Shown: piece after piece, positions 8,702-19,400 of the stretch
How the letters are laid out: each line of letters opens with the position of its first letter
Numbering within the stretch: position 1 is the stretch's first letter
From: Pseudonocardiaceae bacterium
Lineage (GTDB): Bacteria > Actinomycetota > Actinomycetes > Mycobacteriales > Pseudonocardiaceae
Direction of reading: 5' to 3'
Length of the DNA: 64,000 nt
Assembly: GCA_009379815.1 (NCBI GenBank)
Contig: WHSY01000011.1
Coordinates: forward strand, 1 to 64,000
Program-made: the position numbers and the translations under genes
Notes under the pieces: model-generated
What the model was told of the DNA's origin: nothing
The model's database searches: none
Seen by the model: the letters and a program-made list of their open reading frames with translations, nothing else

Positions 8702-9027
8702 CGGGCGGCCACGGGGTGGTCGGCGGCGCGCCCGTCGGCCACCCCTGCGTCACGCGCATCTCCTCGCAAGCGCGGCTGTCCTCGGAGGTCTTGGCCTCCG
8801 CCGATCAGTTCAGACTCGCCGTGCGCGTCGGCAGGCCCGTTGGTCACCTCGAAGTGCTCAAAGTGCAGGTCAACTCGTCGCGCCAGGTGTGCAAGGTCCG
8901 GCGGAGGCGGACGATTAGAGTTCCCCGCTTTCCCGGACACCTGCCCTGGGTGACGTTGGTCGCCTGTGAGCGAACACCGGCGAGCGCCCAGCCAGCCGCT
9001 CGGCTGTCTCGAGCACAGCGCAGCCGC
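8702..9027. other. Intergenic region, nothing recognised
   Basis: No frame on either strand carries a motif I can name. The open frame on the minus strand through here is continuous with the carboxymuconolactone-decarboxylase fragment but loses all family resemblance below about 9028. Confidence 0.4.
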
Positions 9028-9114
9028 TTCGCCGAACATCTTCGTGCTGAACCTCTTGACCATCGCCCCGTAGAGGCCGGTGATCTCGGCCTTGGGGATC
9101 CTGGGGGTAGACAT
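9028..9114 (-). pseudogene. N-terminal fragment of a carboxymuconolactone decarboxylase-like protein
   Basis: From ATG 9114 the minus strand reads STPRIPKAEITGLYG and VKRFSTKMFGE, a typical start for actinobacterial AhpD/CMD-family proteins. After 29 codons the resemblance ends and the catalytic Cys-x-x-Cys part is absent. It lies in the jumbled stretch between the hydrolase and the hydrogenase accessory operon. The call rests on a short match. Confidence 0.45.
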
Positions 9115-9388
9115 CTCGTCCGGGACGTTGCTGACGAAGGTGATCGGGAACAGCGCGGTCATCCCGGGTCGTCGGGGAAGATCCAGCGAACCGGGTGGTC
9201 GCGGTGGCGTTCGGCTCGTGCTGCTCGGCCAGGTCGTCTCGGACGTGCCCGGCGGCACGTCCGCGGTGGAGGTCGACCTGGTGCCCGGCTCTTGCCCGCA
9301 CTGCTCGGCGGCGCCAACGACGCGGTCACCGAGCCGCGTCCGGGACCGTTTCGGCTTCGAGGTCCTCGACGGCATCGGGTCCACCGAG

Positions 9389-9475
9389 TCGGATCGCCTC
9401 TGCGGTCACGAGTCCCGCAGAGCCCCGCGGATCCGGGATGTTGACCTCGAAGTCGGTCTCGACCCGGACCGGGGT
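9389..9475 (-). repeat. Inverted partial copy of the Cas4/RecB-like gene at 13646
   Basis: The reverse complement of this 87-bp stretch nearly equals 13992-14077. It encodes RVETDFEVNIPDPRGS in both places and differs by a few substitutions and one 3-bp indel. The copy is inverted and about 4.6 kb from the intact gene. It ends at 9475, exactly where sequence leading into the first hydrogenase accessory gene begins. It marks a recombination breakpoint at the head of the operon. Confidence 0.85.
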
Positions 9476-9516
9476 TCGACGGCACCGAGAACGACGAGAT
9501 CCTCACCTTGCGCACC

Positions 9517-10011
9517 ATGGCGCTGACCGATGAGGAGAAGGCTGAGGCCCGCGCCACCGACGAGCGTGCGAGGGAGCTGCTCGACCGCGTCGACTCGATG
9601 CCGGGCGAGATGCTGGAGCGGCTGCACGGCGTGGTGCGGTACATGGAGGGGATCACCGGGGAGAGCAACGGTCGCGGGCCGGACCCGATCGAGACGATCA
9701 CGACGCCCGGCACGCCCTGGTGGGATCCCGGCGCTGACGCCTCGGTGTCCCCGGAGACCGATAGCGTGGTGGTGTCGGGGACGCCGGTCGCCAAGGGCAG
9801 CCGGGTGGTGCTTCGCCCGGGTCACCGGCGTGCCGATGCGCAGGACATGTTTCTCGTGAACCACACGGCAACGGTGGCTGCGGTGCTCTTCGACGTCGAC
9901 GGCGAGACGCACGTGGCGGTCACGATCGACGACGATCCGGGGACCGACATGGCCATCGCGCACGGCCGGTTCCGCTACTTCTCCCCCGACGAGATCGAGC
10001 CGCTGCCATGA
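9517..10011 (+). CDS. Hydrogenase-operon conserved protein, possibly truncated at its 5' side
   Basis: The roughly 164-aa protein has a charged helical N-terminus (LTDEEKAEARATDERARELL) and a C-terminal domain with VVLRPGHRRADAQDMFL, VAAVLFDVDGETHVAV and FRYFSPDEIE. Proteins like this accompany actinobacterial [NiFe]-hydrogenase operons; its biochemical role is unknown. It overlaps the maturation protease by 4 nt (ATGA), which shows co-translation. The frame stays open upstream to the breakpoint at 9476 (reading FDGTENDEILTLRT), so the native start may have been lost; ATG 9517 is the best remaining one and has no strong ribosome-binding site. Confidence 0.65.
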   Translation: MALTDEEKAEARATDERARELLDRVDSMPGEMLERLHGVVRYMEGITGESNGRGPDPIETITTPGTPWWDPGADASVSPETDSVVVSGTPVAKGSRVVLRPGHRRADAQDMFLVNHTATVAAVLFDVDGETHVAVTIDDDPGTDMAIAHGRFRYFSPDEIEPLP

Positions 10012-10628
10012 GCCCGCACACGATGATCGCCGGCATCGGCAACATCTTCCTTCGCGACGACGCGTTCGGCGTCGAGCTGGCGCAGCGCCTCGAGTCCGAG
10101 CAGCTTCCCGACGGCGTGCAGGTCGTCGACTACGGGATCCGTGGGATGCACCTGGCCTACGATCTGCTCGAGATCGCACCGGAGACCACGATCCTGCTGG
10201 ACGCCATTCCGCGGGGGGCTGACCCCGGGACGCTGTTCGTTCTGGAGATCGGGCTCGACGACCTGCCGTCGGTCGACCCGTCCACAGTCGACTCGCACGG
10301 CATGGCCCCGGATGCGGTGCTCGCGCTGCTGGACAACCTCGGCGGCAGTGCGGGCCGGACGCTGCTGGTCGGCTGCCAGCCGGCGACGACCGAGGAAGGC
10401 ATGGGCCTGTCCGAGACGGTTGCCGCTGCCCTCGAGCAGGCCGTCGAAATGGTGAAGGATCTGTTGCACGACAAGGGAAAGGACGGTGACGGGAATGTCC
10501 AAGAAGAAGTTGTTCGTACTGGTACTGATCGGGCTGGCGTTCGTGGCGATGTCGCTGCGGGGGGAGATCGAGCGGTACCGCAAGATCAGCGAGATGTGAA
10601 GGCGACCGCGGCCAACCCACGGAGGTGA
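10008..10628 (+). CDS. [NiFe]-hydrogenase maturation endopeptidase (HyaD/HybD, peptidase M52)
   Basis: This peptidase removes the C-terminal extension of the hydrogenase large subunit after nickel insertion. The motif GIGNIFLRDDAFGVEL opens the protein with the first metal ligand, LLDAIPRG supplies the second acidic ligand and DSHGMAPDAV the His. The family is usually about 160 aa; this frame is 206 aa, and the extra Arg/Asp-rich tail runs through the small gene at 10495 in another frame. The tail may be a natural overlap or the result of a lost stop. No large subunit is present in the window to serve as substrate. Confidence 0.85.
   Translation: MSPHTMIAGIGNIFLRDDAFGVELAQRLESEQLPDGVQVVDYGIRGMHLAYDLLEIAPETTILLDAIPRGADPGTLFVLEIGLDDLPSVDPSTVDSHGMAPDAVLALLDNLGGSAGRTLLVGCQPATTEEGMGLSETVAAALEQAVEMVKDLLHDKGKDGDGNVQEEVVRTGTDRAGVRGDVAAGGDRAVPQDQRDVKATAANPRR
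10495..10599 (+). CDS. Small single-span membrane protein of hydrogenase operons (DUF6893-like)
   Basis: ATG 10495 to TGA 10599 encodes 34 aa: a Lys-rich start (MSKKK), one transmembrane helix (LFVLVLIGLAFVAM) and a charged tail (RGEIERYRKISEM). Small proteins of this shape sit between the maturation protease and hypC in actinobacterial hydrogenase clusters. It lies wholly inside the 3' part of the protease frame but in another phase, and 33 nt before hypC. Its role is unknown; a membrane anchor or regulator is possible. Confidence 0.65.
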   Translation: MSKKKLFVLVLIGLAFVAMSLRGEIERYRKISEM

Positions 10629-10632
10629 GCAC

Positions 10633-10932
10633 ATGTGCCTTGGCATTCCCGGTGAGGTCATCGAGATCCTGCCCGAGTCGCCCGACCTGGCCAAGGTCGA
10701 CGTCAGCGGCGTCAAGCGTGCAATCAATATCGGCCTGTTGACCGACGACCCGCCACAGCCGGGTGACTGGGTCCTCATCCACGTCGGCTTCGCCCTGTCC
10801 AAGATCGACGAGGAGGAGGCACAGGCCGCGATGAACTTCCTGGAGGGCATCGGGCAGGCCTATGAGGATGAGATAGAGGCGTTGCTTTCCTCCCAGATCG
10901 ACGAGCAGGCCCCCATCGACGAGAAGGGATGA
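10633..10932 (+). CDS. hypC: Hydrogenase maturation chaperone HypC
   Basis: The 99-aa protein starts MCLGIPGEV with the essential Cys2 that binds the Fe(CN)2CO unit and contacts HypD and the large subunit. GGAGGTGAGC lies before ATG 10633. The core beta-barrel (KVDVSGVKRAINIGLL, GDWVLIHVGFALSKIDEEEA) is typical; the C-terminal 20 residues are acidic and longer than in E. coli HypC. Its stop overlaps the hypD start by 4 nt. Confidence 0.95.
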   Translation: MCLGIPGEVIEILPESPDLAKVDVSGVKRAINIGLLTDDPPQPGDWVLIHVGFALSKIDEEEAQAAMNFLEGIGQAYEDEIEALLSSQIDEQAPIDEKG

Positions 10933-12101
10933 GCGCGATGCGTTTCGTCGACGAGTACCGCGACGCGGACAAGGCCAGGGCGCTGTCCGCGAAGATCGTC
11001 GGCCTGTGCGAGCCGGGCCGGCAGTACAAGTTCATGGAGGTCTGCGGCGGGCACACGCACACCATCTACAAGCACGGCCTCGAGGACTACCTGCCGGAGT
11101 CGATCACTCTGGTGCACGGTCCCGGCTGTCCGGTGTGTGTGATCCCGATGGGCAGGGTCGACGACGCGATCGCGCTCGCGGAGCAACCGGACGTGATCAT
11201 GACATCGTTCGGCGACATGATGCGGGTTCCCGGCGGGCGAGGCTCGTTCTTCGACTCCAAGGCGGCGGGCACCGACATCAGGATGGTGTACTCGCCGCTG
11301 GACGCGTTGAAGATCGCCCGCCAGAACCCGGACAAGCACGTGGTGTTCATGGCGATCGGGTTCGAGACCACCGCGCCGTCGACGGCGATGACGGCGCTGC
11401 GGGCCGAGGCCGAGGGGATCGAGAACTTCTCGATCTTCTGCAACCACGTCACGATCATCCCGGCCATCAAGGCCATCCTCGACTCCCCCGACCTTCGCCT
11501 GGACGGGTTCATCGGCCCTGGCCACGTCTCGACGGTGATCGGGTGCCGGCCGTACGAGTTCATCGCCGCCGAGTACGACAAGCCGCTGGTGACGGCCGGC
11601 TTCGAGCCGCTGGACATCCTGCAGTCGGTCTACATGCTGCTGTTGCAACTGTCCGAGGGCCGGTCCGAGGTCGAGAACCAGTACGGCCGGGTGGTCCCGT
11701 GGGACGGCAACATGGTCGCGCTCCGAGCGGTCGAGCAGGTGATGGAACTGCGGCCGTACTTCGAGTGGCGCGGCCTCGGGTTCATCTCGCATTCCGCGCT
11801 GCGGATGAAGGAACACTTCGCCCGCTACGACGCCGAACGACACTTCTCGCTGCCGGGCGTGCGGGTCGCCGACCCCAAGGCCTGTCAGTGCGGCGAGGTG
11901 CTCAAGGGTGTGCTCAAGCCCTGGGAGTGCAAGGTGTTCGGCACGGCGTGCACCCCCGAGACACCGATCGGCACCTGCATGGTCTCCTCCGAAGGGGCCT
12001 GCGCCGCCTACTACAACTTCGGACGGTTCTCCCGGGAGCGGGTGCGTCAGGCGAGCCAGCCGCAGCCCGTGACGATCGAGGCGGGGGCGCGCAAGGCATG
12101 A
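10929..12101 (+). CDS. hypD: Hydrogenase maturation protein HypD
   Basis: The 390-aa protein is the scaffold for assembly of the Fe(CN)2CO cofactor with HypC and HypE. Conserved blocks are visible: FMEVCGGHTHTIYKHG, VHGPGCPVCV, GFETTAPSTA and FCNHVTI. The C-terminal Cys-rich part (DPKACQCGEVLKG, FGTACTPETPIGTCMVSSEG) supplies the [4Fe-4S] ligands. The start overlaps hypC (ATGA); ATG 10938 is a nearby alternative. Length agrees with the family. Confidence 0.95.
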   Translation: MSAMRFVDEYRDADKARALSAKIVGLCEPGRQYKFMEVCGGHTHTIYKHGLEDYLPESITLVHGPGCPVCVIPMGRVDDAIALAEQPDVIMTSFGDMMRVPGGRGSFFDSKAAGTDIRMVYSPLDALKIARQNPDKHVVFMAIGFETTAPSTAMTALRAEAEGIENFSIFCNHVTIIPAIKAILDSPDLRLDGFIGPGHVSTVIGCRPYEFIAAEYDKPLVTAGFEPLDILQSVYMLLLQLSEGRSEVENQYGRVVPWDGNMVALRAVEQVMELRPYFEWRGLGFISHSALRMKEHFARYDAERHFSLPGVRVADPKACQCGEVLKGVLKPWECKVFGTACTPETPIGTCMVSSEGACAAYYNFGRFSRERVRQASQPQPVTIEAGARKA

Positions 12102-12129
12102 CCTCCACCCAGTGCGAGAAGGTGGACCT

Positions 12130-13311
12130 ATGACGGAGCAGCGGCAGGCCAACTGGGCCGAAGAGGCGGTGCGCGAGCACGCCGAGGATGCCGCGGTGCA
12201 CGACCACGAGCTGGCCCAGTACCCGTCCGGGGCCGACCACCCGAGCCGGGAGCAGCAGGTGCTGGACCGGATCGAGAAGGCCAGGGCGCGCAAGCCGAAG
12301 GTGAAGGAGGAGCGGATCACCCTGGCCCACGGCGCGGGTGGTAAGGCCACCCAGTCGCTCGTGGAGGCGATCTTCCTCGACTCCTTCCGCAACCCGTTGC
12401 TGGAGCCGCTCGAGGATGCCGCCACCGTCACGGCGAACGGGACTCGGCTGGCCTTCACCACCGACTCCTTCGTCGTCTCGCCGCTGTTCTTCCCCGGCGG
12501 CGACATCGGCGACCTGGCGATCAACGGGACCGTCAACGACCTCGCCGTCTCCGGGGCGACGCCGATGAGCCTGTCGGCAGGCTTCATCCTCGAGGAGGGC
12601 TTCCCCGTCGCCGACCTGCGGCGGATCGTGGCATCGATGAAGGCGGCCGCGGAAGCGGCCGGCGTACAGATCGTCACCGGTGACACCAAGGTGGTGGAGC
12701 GGGGCAAGGCCGACGGCTGCTACATCAACACCGCGGGCGTCGGGTTGCTCGATCCGGGCCGCGAGCTCGGGATCGCCACCGCACGCCCCGGCGATGCCGT
12801 CATCGTCTCCGGTCCGGTCGGCGAGCACGGCATGACGATCATGCTGGAGCGCGGCGAGCTCGACATCGAGGCGGAACTGGTCTCGGACACGGCTCCGCTG
12901 CACGAACTGGTGGCGACGCTGCTCGAGGCCGACAGCGGCGTCCGCGCGATGCGCGACGCCACCCGCGGCGGCGTCGCCACCATCCTCAACGAGGTCGCTC
13001 AGGCGGCCGGCGTGGCGGTCGTCGTCAACGAGAGCGATGTCCCCGTCCGGGCCGAGGTGCGTGGCGCCTGCGAGCTGCTCGGCATCGACCCGCTCTACGT
13101 GGCCTGCGAGGGCAGGCTCGTGACGATCGTGGACGGGTCCCGCACCGACGAGGCGCTGGCCGCGCTGCGGTCACACCCGCTCGGGGCCGAGGCGGCCGTG
13201 ATCGGCCGGATCGCCGACGATCCGCCGGGTCTCGTTCTGCTCAACACCGGATTCGGCGGCACCCGGATCGTCGACCTGCTGGTCGGCGATCCGTTGCCCC
13301 GGATCTGCTGA
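12130..13311 (+). CDS. hypE: Hydrogenase maturation protein HypE (carbamoyl dehydratase)
   Basis: HypE dehydrates the carbamoyl group placed on its C-terminal Cys by HypF into thiocyanate, the CN source for the hydrogenase iron. The protein (393 aa) ends in PRIC, carrying that Cys. The PurM-like ATP-binding fold begins at ITLAHGAGGKATQ, with TTDSFVVSPLFFPGGDIG and NDLAVSGA. An acidic N-terminal extension of about 55 residues precedes the fold, longer than in E. coli. AAGGTGG sits 6 nt before ATG 12130. Confidence 0.95.
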   Translation: MTEQRQANWAEEAVREHAEDAAVHDHELAQYPSGADHPSREQQVLDRIEKARARKPKVKEERITLAHGAGGKATQSLVEAIFLDSFRNPLLEPLEDAATVTANGTRLAFTTDSFVVSPLFFPGGDIGDLAINGTVNDLAVSGATPMSLSAGFILEEGFPVADLRRIVASMKAAAEAAGVQIVTGDTKVVERGKADGCYINTAGVGLLDPGRELGIATARPGDAVIVSGPVGEHGMTIMLERGELDIEAELVSDTAPLHELVATLLEADSGVRAMRDATRGGVATILNEVAQAAGVAVVVNESDVPVRAEVRGACELLGIDPLYVACEGRLVTIVDGSRTDEALAALRSHPLGAEAAVIGRIADDPPGLVLLNTGFGGTRIVDLLVGDPLPRIC

Positions 13312-13356
13312 CCACCCCAGGGAGGCGCGCTGACACGCGGTGAGCTGCTCGCCGAG

Positions 13357-13635
13357 ATGCTGGCCGAACGGCCCGAGCCCGGTGAGCTGGTCTACGTCGA
13401 GCGCCGGGGCGACAGCTACACGTGGTGTCGCGCCGGCGTCGGTACCGTCGTGACGGGACCCGACGCCGGCGACCCACTCCCGGATGCGTGGGTGTACTAC
13501 GGGGGCCGGTGGCCCGACGAGCCCGACCGGATGCCGGCGTTCTTCGACGACCTCCTCGCCGAGATGGAGGCCGCTGCCGGCGGTGAGGATCGCTGCCGGT
13601 GGTCGCTGGACGATCCCTGGCCACACGGGCACTGA
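13357..13635 (+). CDS. Small acidic protein of the hydrogenase operon, unknown function
   Basis: The 92-aa soluble protein contains LVYVERRGDSYTWCRAGVG, WVYYGGRWPDEPDRM and a C-terminal DDPWPHGH. I do not recognise a characterised family. The frame is open upstream to 13330, where AGGGAGG precedes a CTG codon and the residues TRGELLAEM; translation from that CTG would give 101 aa and better spacing. It lies between hypE and the Cas4/RecB-like gene with short gaps, so it is part of the same operon. Confidence 0.65.
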   Translation: MLAERPEPGELVYVERRGDSYTWCRAGVGTVVTGPDAGDPLPDAWVYYGGRWPDEPDRMPAFFDDLLAEMEAAAGGEDRCRWSLDDPWPHGH

Positions 13636-13645
13636 GCGGGTCGCG

Positions 13646-14731
13646 ATGGCCTATCTCATCACGGCAGCCGACCGGGCGGCGTTCAAGCGGTGTCGCCGGG
13701 AGTGGGATCTCGGGGCGCACACCCGGCAGGACTACGAGCCGCGTGAGCCGACACGGCGGCTCGATCTCGAGCGGGCGCTGCGTGACGCGCTGGCCGTCTA
13801 CTACTTCCCCGGCATGTGGGAGTGGAATCGCTCGATCGTCAATCCGCTCGTGCACCAGGCCCTCGACCGGTCGCTGAATGCCCAACGCGACGCCGCCGAG
13901 GACGAGCAGACCCTGCAGGACGTGGCGACCCGCGGGCACGCGCTGCTCGATGCCTACGCGGCGTGGGCCCCGACGGTGGACCACTTCACCCCGGTCCGGG
14001 TCGAGACCGACTTCGAGGTCAACATCCCGGACCCGCGGGGCTCTGATGCGGGACTCGTGACCACAGACGGCGATCCGATCCGCTACACCGACCGCCTCGA
14101 CCTGCTGGTCGTCGACGCCGACGACGCGTACTGGGCGGTGCAGCATCGGCTGGCCGACGAGCAGTGGGCCGACGCCGACACGTTGCTGCTCGACGAGCGC
14201 ACGGTGGCGTGGTGCTGGGGGTGGGAGCTGTTCTACCTCGGCATGCAGGTAGCCGGAACGGTCTACAACGAGCTGCGCCCCGGACGGGAGCGACCGGCTG
14301 GTGCTGGTGCACAGGCCGCCGACGTCGGGCACCCGCGCATCCGGCACCGGCGCATGTACGCACGGGCCAGCCGGGTGCCCCGCGAGCGATTCCGCACCGA
14401 GGGCACCGACACCTTCCGCCGGACCCGGATCCGCCGCAGCCAACCGGAACTGCTACGGGCTCGTGCCGACCTCGCCGCCGAGGCGATCGAGGCGACCCGG
14501 CCTGACCTGGCCGTCTACCCGAGCCCTGCCGAGCAGGTGTGCGCGCGCTGCGAATACCGGCCACCGTGCCTTGCCATCAACGAGGAGGGTGACGTCGACG
14601 CGGTGCTCGCGCGGTCCTACCGGCCACGGCCACCCCCGGCTCTCGAGGAAGGCAGGCTCGGCGGGGGCGCCTGGTCCATGGGCCGCGGTGCCGCGCCACC
14701 CCGGTTGGGGCGGCGCGGCACCGCGCGGTGA
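13646..14731 (+). CDS. Cas4/RecB-like PD-(D/E)XK protein in a hydrogenase operon
   Basis: The 361-aa protein has an N-terminal Cys (AAFKRCRREWDLG) and a C-terminal cluster CARCEYRPPC, the layout that binds [4Fe-4S] in Cas4 and AddB-type nucleases. Between them, VRVETDFEVN and RYTDRLDLLVVD match the first acidic motifs of the PD-(D/E)XK fold. The expected ExK is read as VQHR, so catalysis may be lost. There is no CRISPR array or cas gene nearby. It is the last gene of the hydrogenase accessory operon and has an inverted fragment copy at 9389-9475. Its role is unknown. Confidence 0.65.
   Translation: MAYLITAADRAAFKRCRREWDLGAHTRQDYEPREPTRRLDLERALRDALAVYYFPGMWEWNRSIVNPLVHQALDRSLNAQRDAAEDEQTLQDVATRGHALLDAYAAWAPTVDHFTPVRVETDFEVNIPDPRGSDAGLVTTDGDPIRYTDRLDLLVVDADDAYWAVQHRLADEQWADADTLLLDERTVAWCWGWELFYLGMQVAGTVYNELRPGRERPAGAGAQAADVGHPRIRHRRMYARASRVPRERFRTEGTDTFRRTRIRRSQPELLRARADLAAEAIEATRPDLAVYPSPAEQVCARCEYRPPCLAINEEGDVDAVLARSYRPRPPPALEEGRLGGGAWSMGRGAAPPRLGRRGTAR
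14685..14724 (+). terminator. Hairpin terminator at the end of the hydrogenase accessory operon
   Basis: GCGGTGCCGCGCC at 14685-14697 pairs perfectly with GGCGCGGCACCGC at 14712-14724, with a further CCCC/GGGG stem inside the loop. It lies within the last codons of the Cas4/RecB-like gene and just before the convergent gene at 14752. There is no T-run, as usual in high-GC actinobacteria. Confidence 0.65.
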
Positions 14732-14751
14732 CTCAGACTCGGTCTACCTGC

Positions 14752-15159
14752 TCATCCGGCCTGGTCGCCGGGACGCAGGTTGGGCATGCTCGAGTCCGTC
14801 GGTGTGCCGGGGTCGACCCCGGGCTCCTCGCGGTCCTGGCGCCGCTGCTCCTCCGACTCGTCGAGCGCCCTCTCATTGCCCTGCGGGGTGTGGCTCTCCC
14901 CCACCCCGAGGGGGCTGGTTCCGGACGTGTCGGTGGACGGCACCCCGGCCTTCTCGGTCTCGGAGATGTCCCGACCCGCATAGGGTTGTTCGTTGACCTC
15001 GTAGGGGTGGTCTCCGTACGAGGTCTGCTCGCTGCTCGTGACGCGTCCCTCGTACGGGGGTACGACGCCAGCGAGCTCCTCGTCACCACCTGTGTGCAGA
15101 TCGGGCCCGATGCTGCCCGGGTAACCGGGCACGGCTCGCTTGTCTTCGCCTTCGGTCAT
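14752..15159 (-). CDS. Acidic, largely disordered protein of unknown function
   Basis: The 135-aa protein begins MTEGEDKRAVPGYPGSIG and is rich in Gly, Glu, Asp and Pro, with DLHTGGDEELAGVVPPYEG and a long Glu/Arg tail. No folded domain, signal or membrane helix is visible. ATG 15159 has AAAGGAG 7 nt upstream; the longer open frame is not needed. Similar short acidic proteins occur in Pseudonocardia-like genomes but have no assigned role. Confidence 0.65.
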   Translation of the reverse strand: MTEGEDKRAVPGYPGSIGPDLHTGGDEELAGVVPPYEGRVTSSEQTSYGDHPYEVNEQPYAGRDISETEKAGVPSTDTSGTSPLGVGESHTPQGNERALDESEEQRRQDREEPGVDPGTPTDSSMPNLRPGDQAG

Positions 15160-15299
15160 GAGAGACTCCTTTCTCGCTCTCGCCGAAGCCAACGGCTACC
15201 CGGCACGCCGCGGTGCCAAACATACGGATCGGTACCGGACGGGCACAGTGCGCTATGAGCGCGCCGCGGGCCTGCGGGTGGCACCTCGCGGTGCCGGAG

Positions 15300-15473
15300 T
15301 CAGCCGGGGAAGTCGGCGCCGCAGTCCTGGCAGACCTCGGGGTGCGACGTGCTCGCCATGCGACCACAGACCGCGCAGACCAGGTGCGCCCAGCACACCG
15401 TCTCGCCGCCCTCGTCCGGGTGGTCGGGCGGTCGGTCCCCGGGCACTTCCACTGTCGGCCCCACTCGGACCAT
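15300..15473 (-). CDS. Small zinc-ribbon protein
   Basis: The roughly 57-aa protein has two Cys pairs, CAVCGRM and CQDCGADF, plus an earlier single Cys (ETVCWAHLVC), forming a probable zinc ribbon. The start ATG 15473 gives MVRVGPTVEVPG; ATG 15485 is possible but overlaps the divergent promoter region. It is divergent from the acyl-CoA synthetase at 15512 with only 38 bp between starts, so the two promoters must overlap. No function is assigned. Confidence 0.6.
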   Translation of the reverse strand: MVRVGPTVEVPGDRPPDHPDEGGETVCWAHLVCAVCGRMASTSHPEVCQDCGADFPG

Positions 15474-15511
15474 CCTAGAGTGCACGGTGCAGCCGGCACA
15501 GGGAGGCAGCT

Positions 15512-18776
<3,265 letters not shown>

Positions 18777-18822
18777 GACCTGCTTGCAGGGTCGAAGCAT
18801 CGGCACCGAGGAGGCATCCGAC

Positions 18823-18867
18823 ATGGACCGCGAGACCTGCTTTTGCTTGTCAGGGTCGAGCCCATGA
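18823..18867 (+). CDS. Possible cysteine-codon leader peptide (14 aa)
   Basis: ATG 18823 is preceded by GAGGAGG with 6-7 nt spacing and opens a 14-codon frame encoding MDRETCFCLSGSSP. Its TGA at 18865-18867 overlaps the ATG of the CoA-binding protein gene (ATGA). Two Cys codons (TGC-TTT-TGC) sit in the middle. Cysteine-codon leader ORFs that tie translation of sulfur genes to Cys-tRNA supply are known in mycobacteria; function here is inferred from that pattern, the strong ribosome-binding site and the neighbouring sulfhydrylase. Confidence 0.5.
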   Translation: MDRETCFCLSGSSP

Positions 18868-19367
18868 ACGCCGTCGGAGAGCGCAACGACCACGGGATGA
18901 CGATCGGCGACCGCTTCCGCATCCTGACCCGCTATCGGACAATCGCCATGGTGGGGCTGAGCTCGAACTACTACAACGCGAGCTCGTTCGCCGCCATCTA
19001 CCTCGACGCCAACGGCTACGACATCGTGCCGGTCAACCCCGCCCAGGCCGGCAAGCGCCGGATCCTCGGTCGCCCCGTCCACGCCGATCTGCGCGAGGCC
19101 GCCGCAGCCCACCCGCGGCCGATCGAGATCGTCGACGTCTTCCGACCCTCGCACGAGGTGGCGCCGATCGCCGAGCAGGCCATCGAGATCGGCGCCAGGG
19201 TGCTGTGGTGCCAGCTCGGCGTGATCAGCCCCGAGGCCGCCGAGCTGGCCCGCTCGGCGGGCCTGGACGTCGTCATGGACCGCTGCTGCAAGATCGAGCA
19301 CGCGCGGTTCTTCGGCGGCCTGCGCACCATCGGCCTCAACACCGGCATCGTCACCAGCCGGCCCTGA
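18864..19367 (+). CDS. CoA-binding (Rossmann) domain protein
   Basis: The 167-aa protein is a stand-alone CoA_binding_2 domain: TIAMVGLSSNYYNASS at the nucleotide-binding turn, YDIVPVNP, and EIVDVFRPSHEVAPIAEQAIE, LWCQLGVISPEAA further on. It has a CCKIEHARFF segment late in the chain. Such proteins bind CoA or related ligands; physiological role is unclear. The start ATG 18864 overlaps the stop of the short Cys-rich frame, implying translational coupling. It lies downstream of metY and is probably in the same transcript. Confidence 0.8.
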   Translation: MNAVGERNDHGMTIGDRFRILTRYRTIAMVGLSSNYYNASSFAAIYLDANGYDIVPVNPAQAGKRRILGRPVHADLREAAAAHPRPIEIVDVFRPSHEVAPIAEQAIEIGARVLWCQLGVISPEAAELARSAGLDVVMDRCCKIEHARFFGGLRTIGLNTGIVTSRP

Positions 19368-19400
19368 CCGCAAGCCGGCGGGCCCGCACACGGTCGGCGG

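Noticed and set aside
13646-14731. Cas4 of a CRISPR system
   Set aside because: No CRISPR repeats or other cas genes occur in the window and the gene belongs to the hydrogenase operon.
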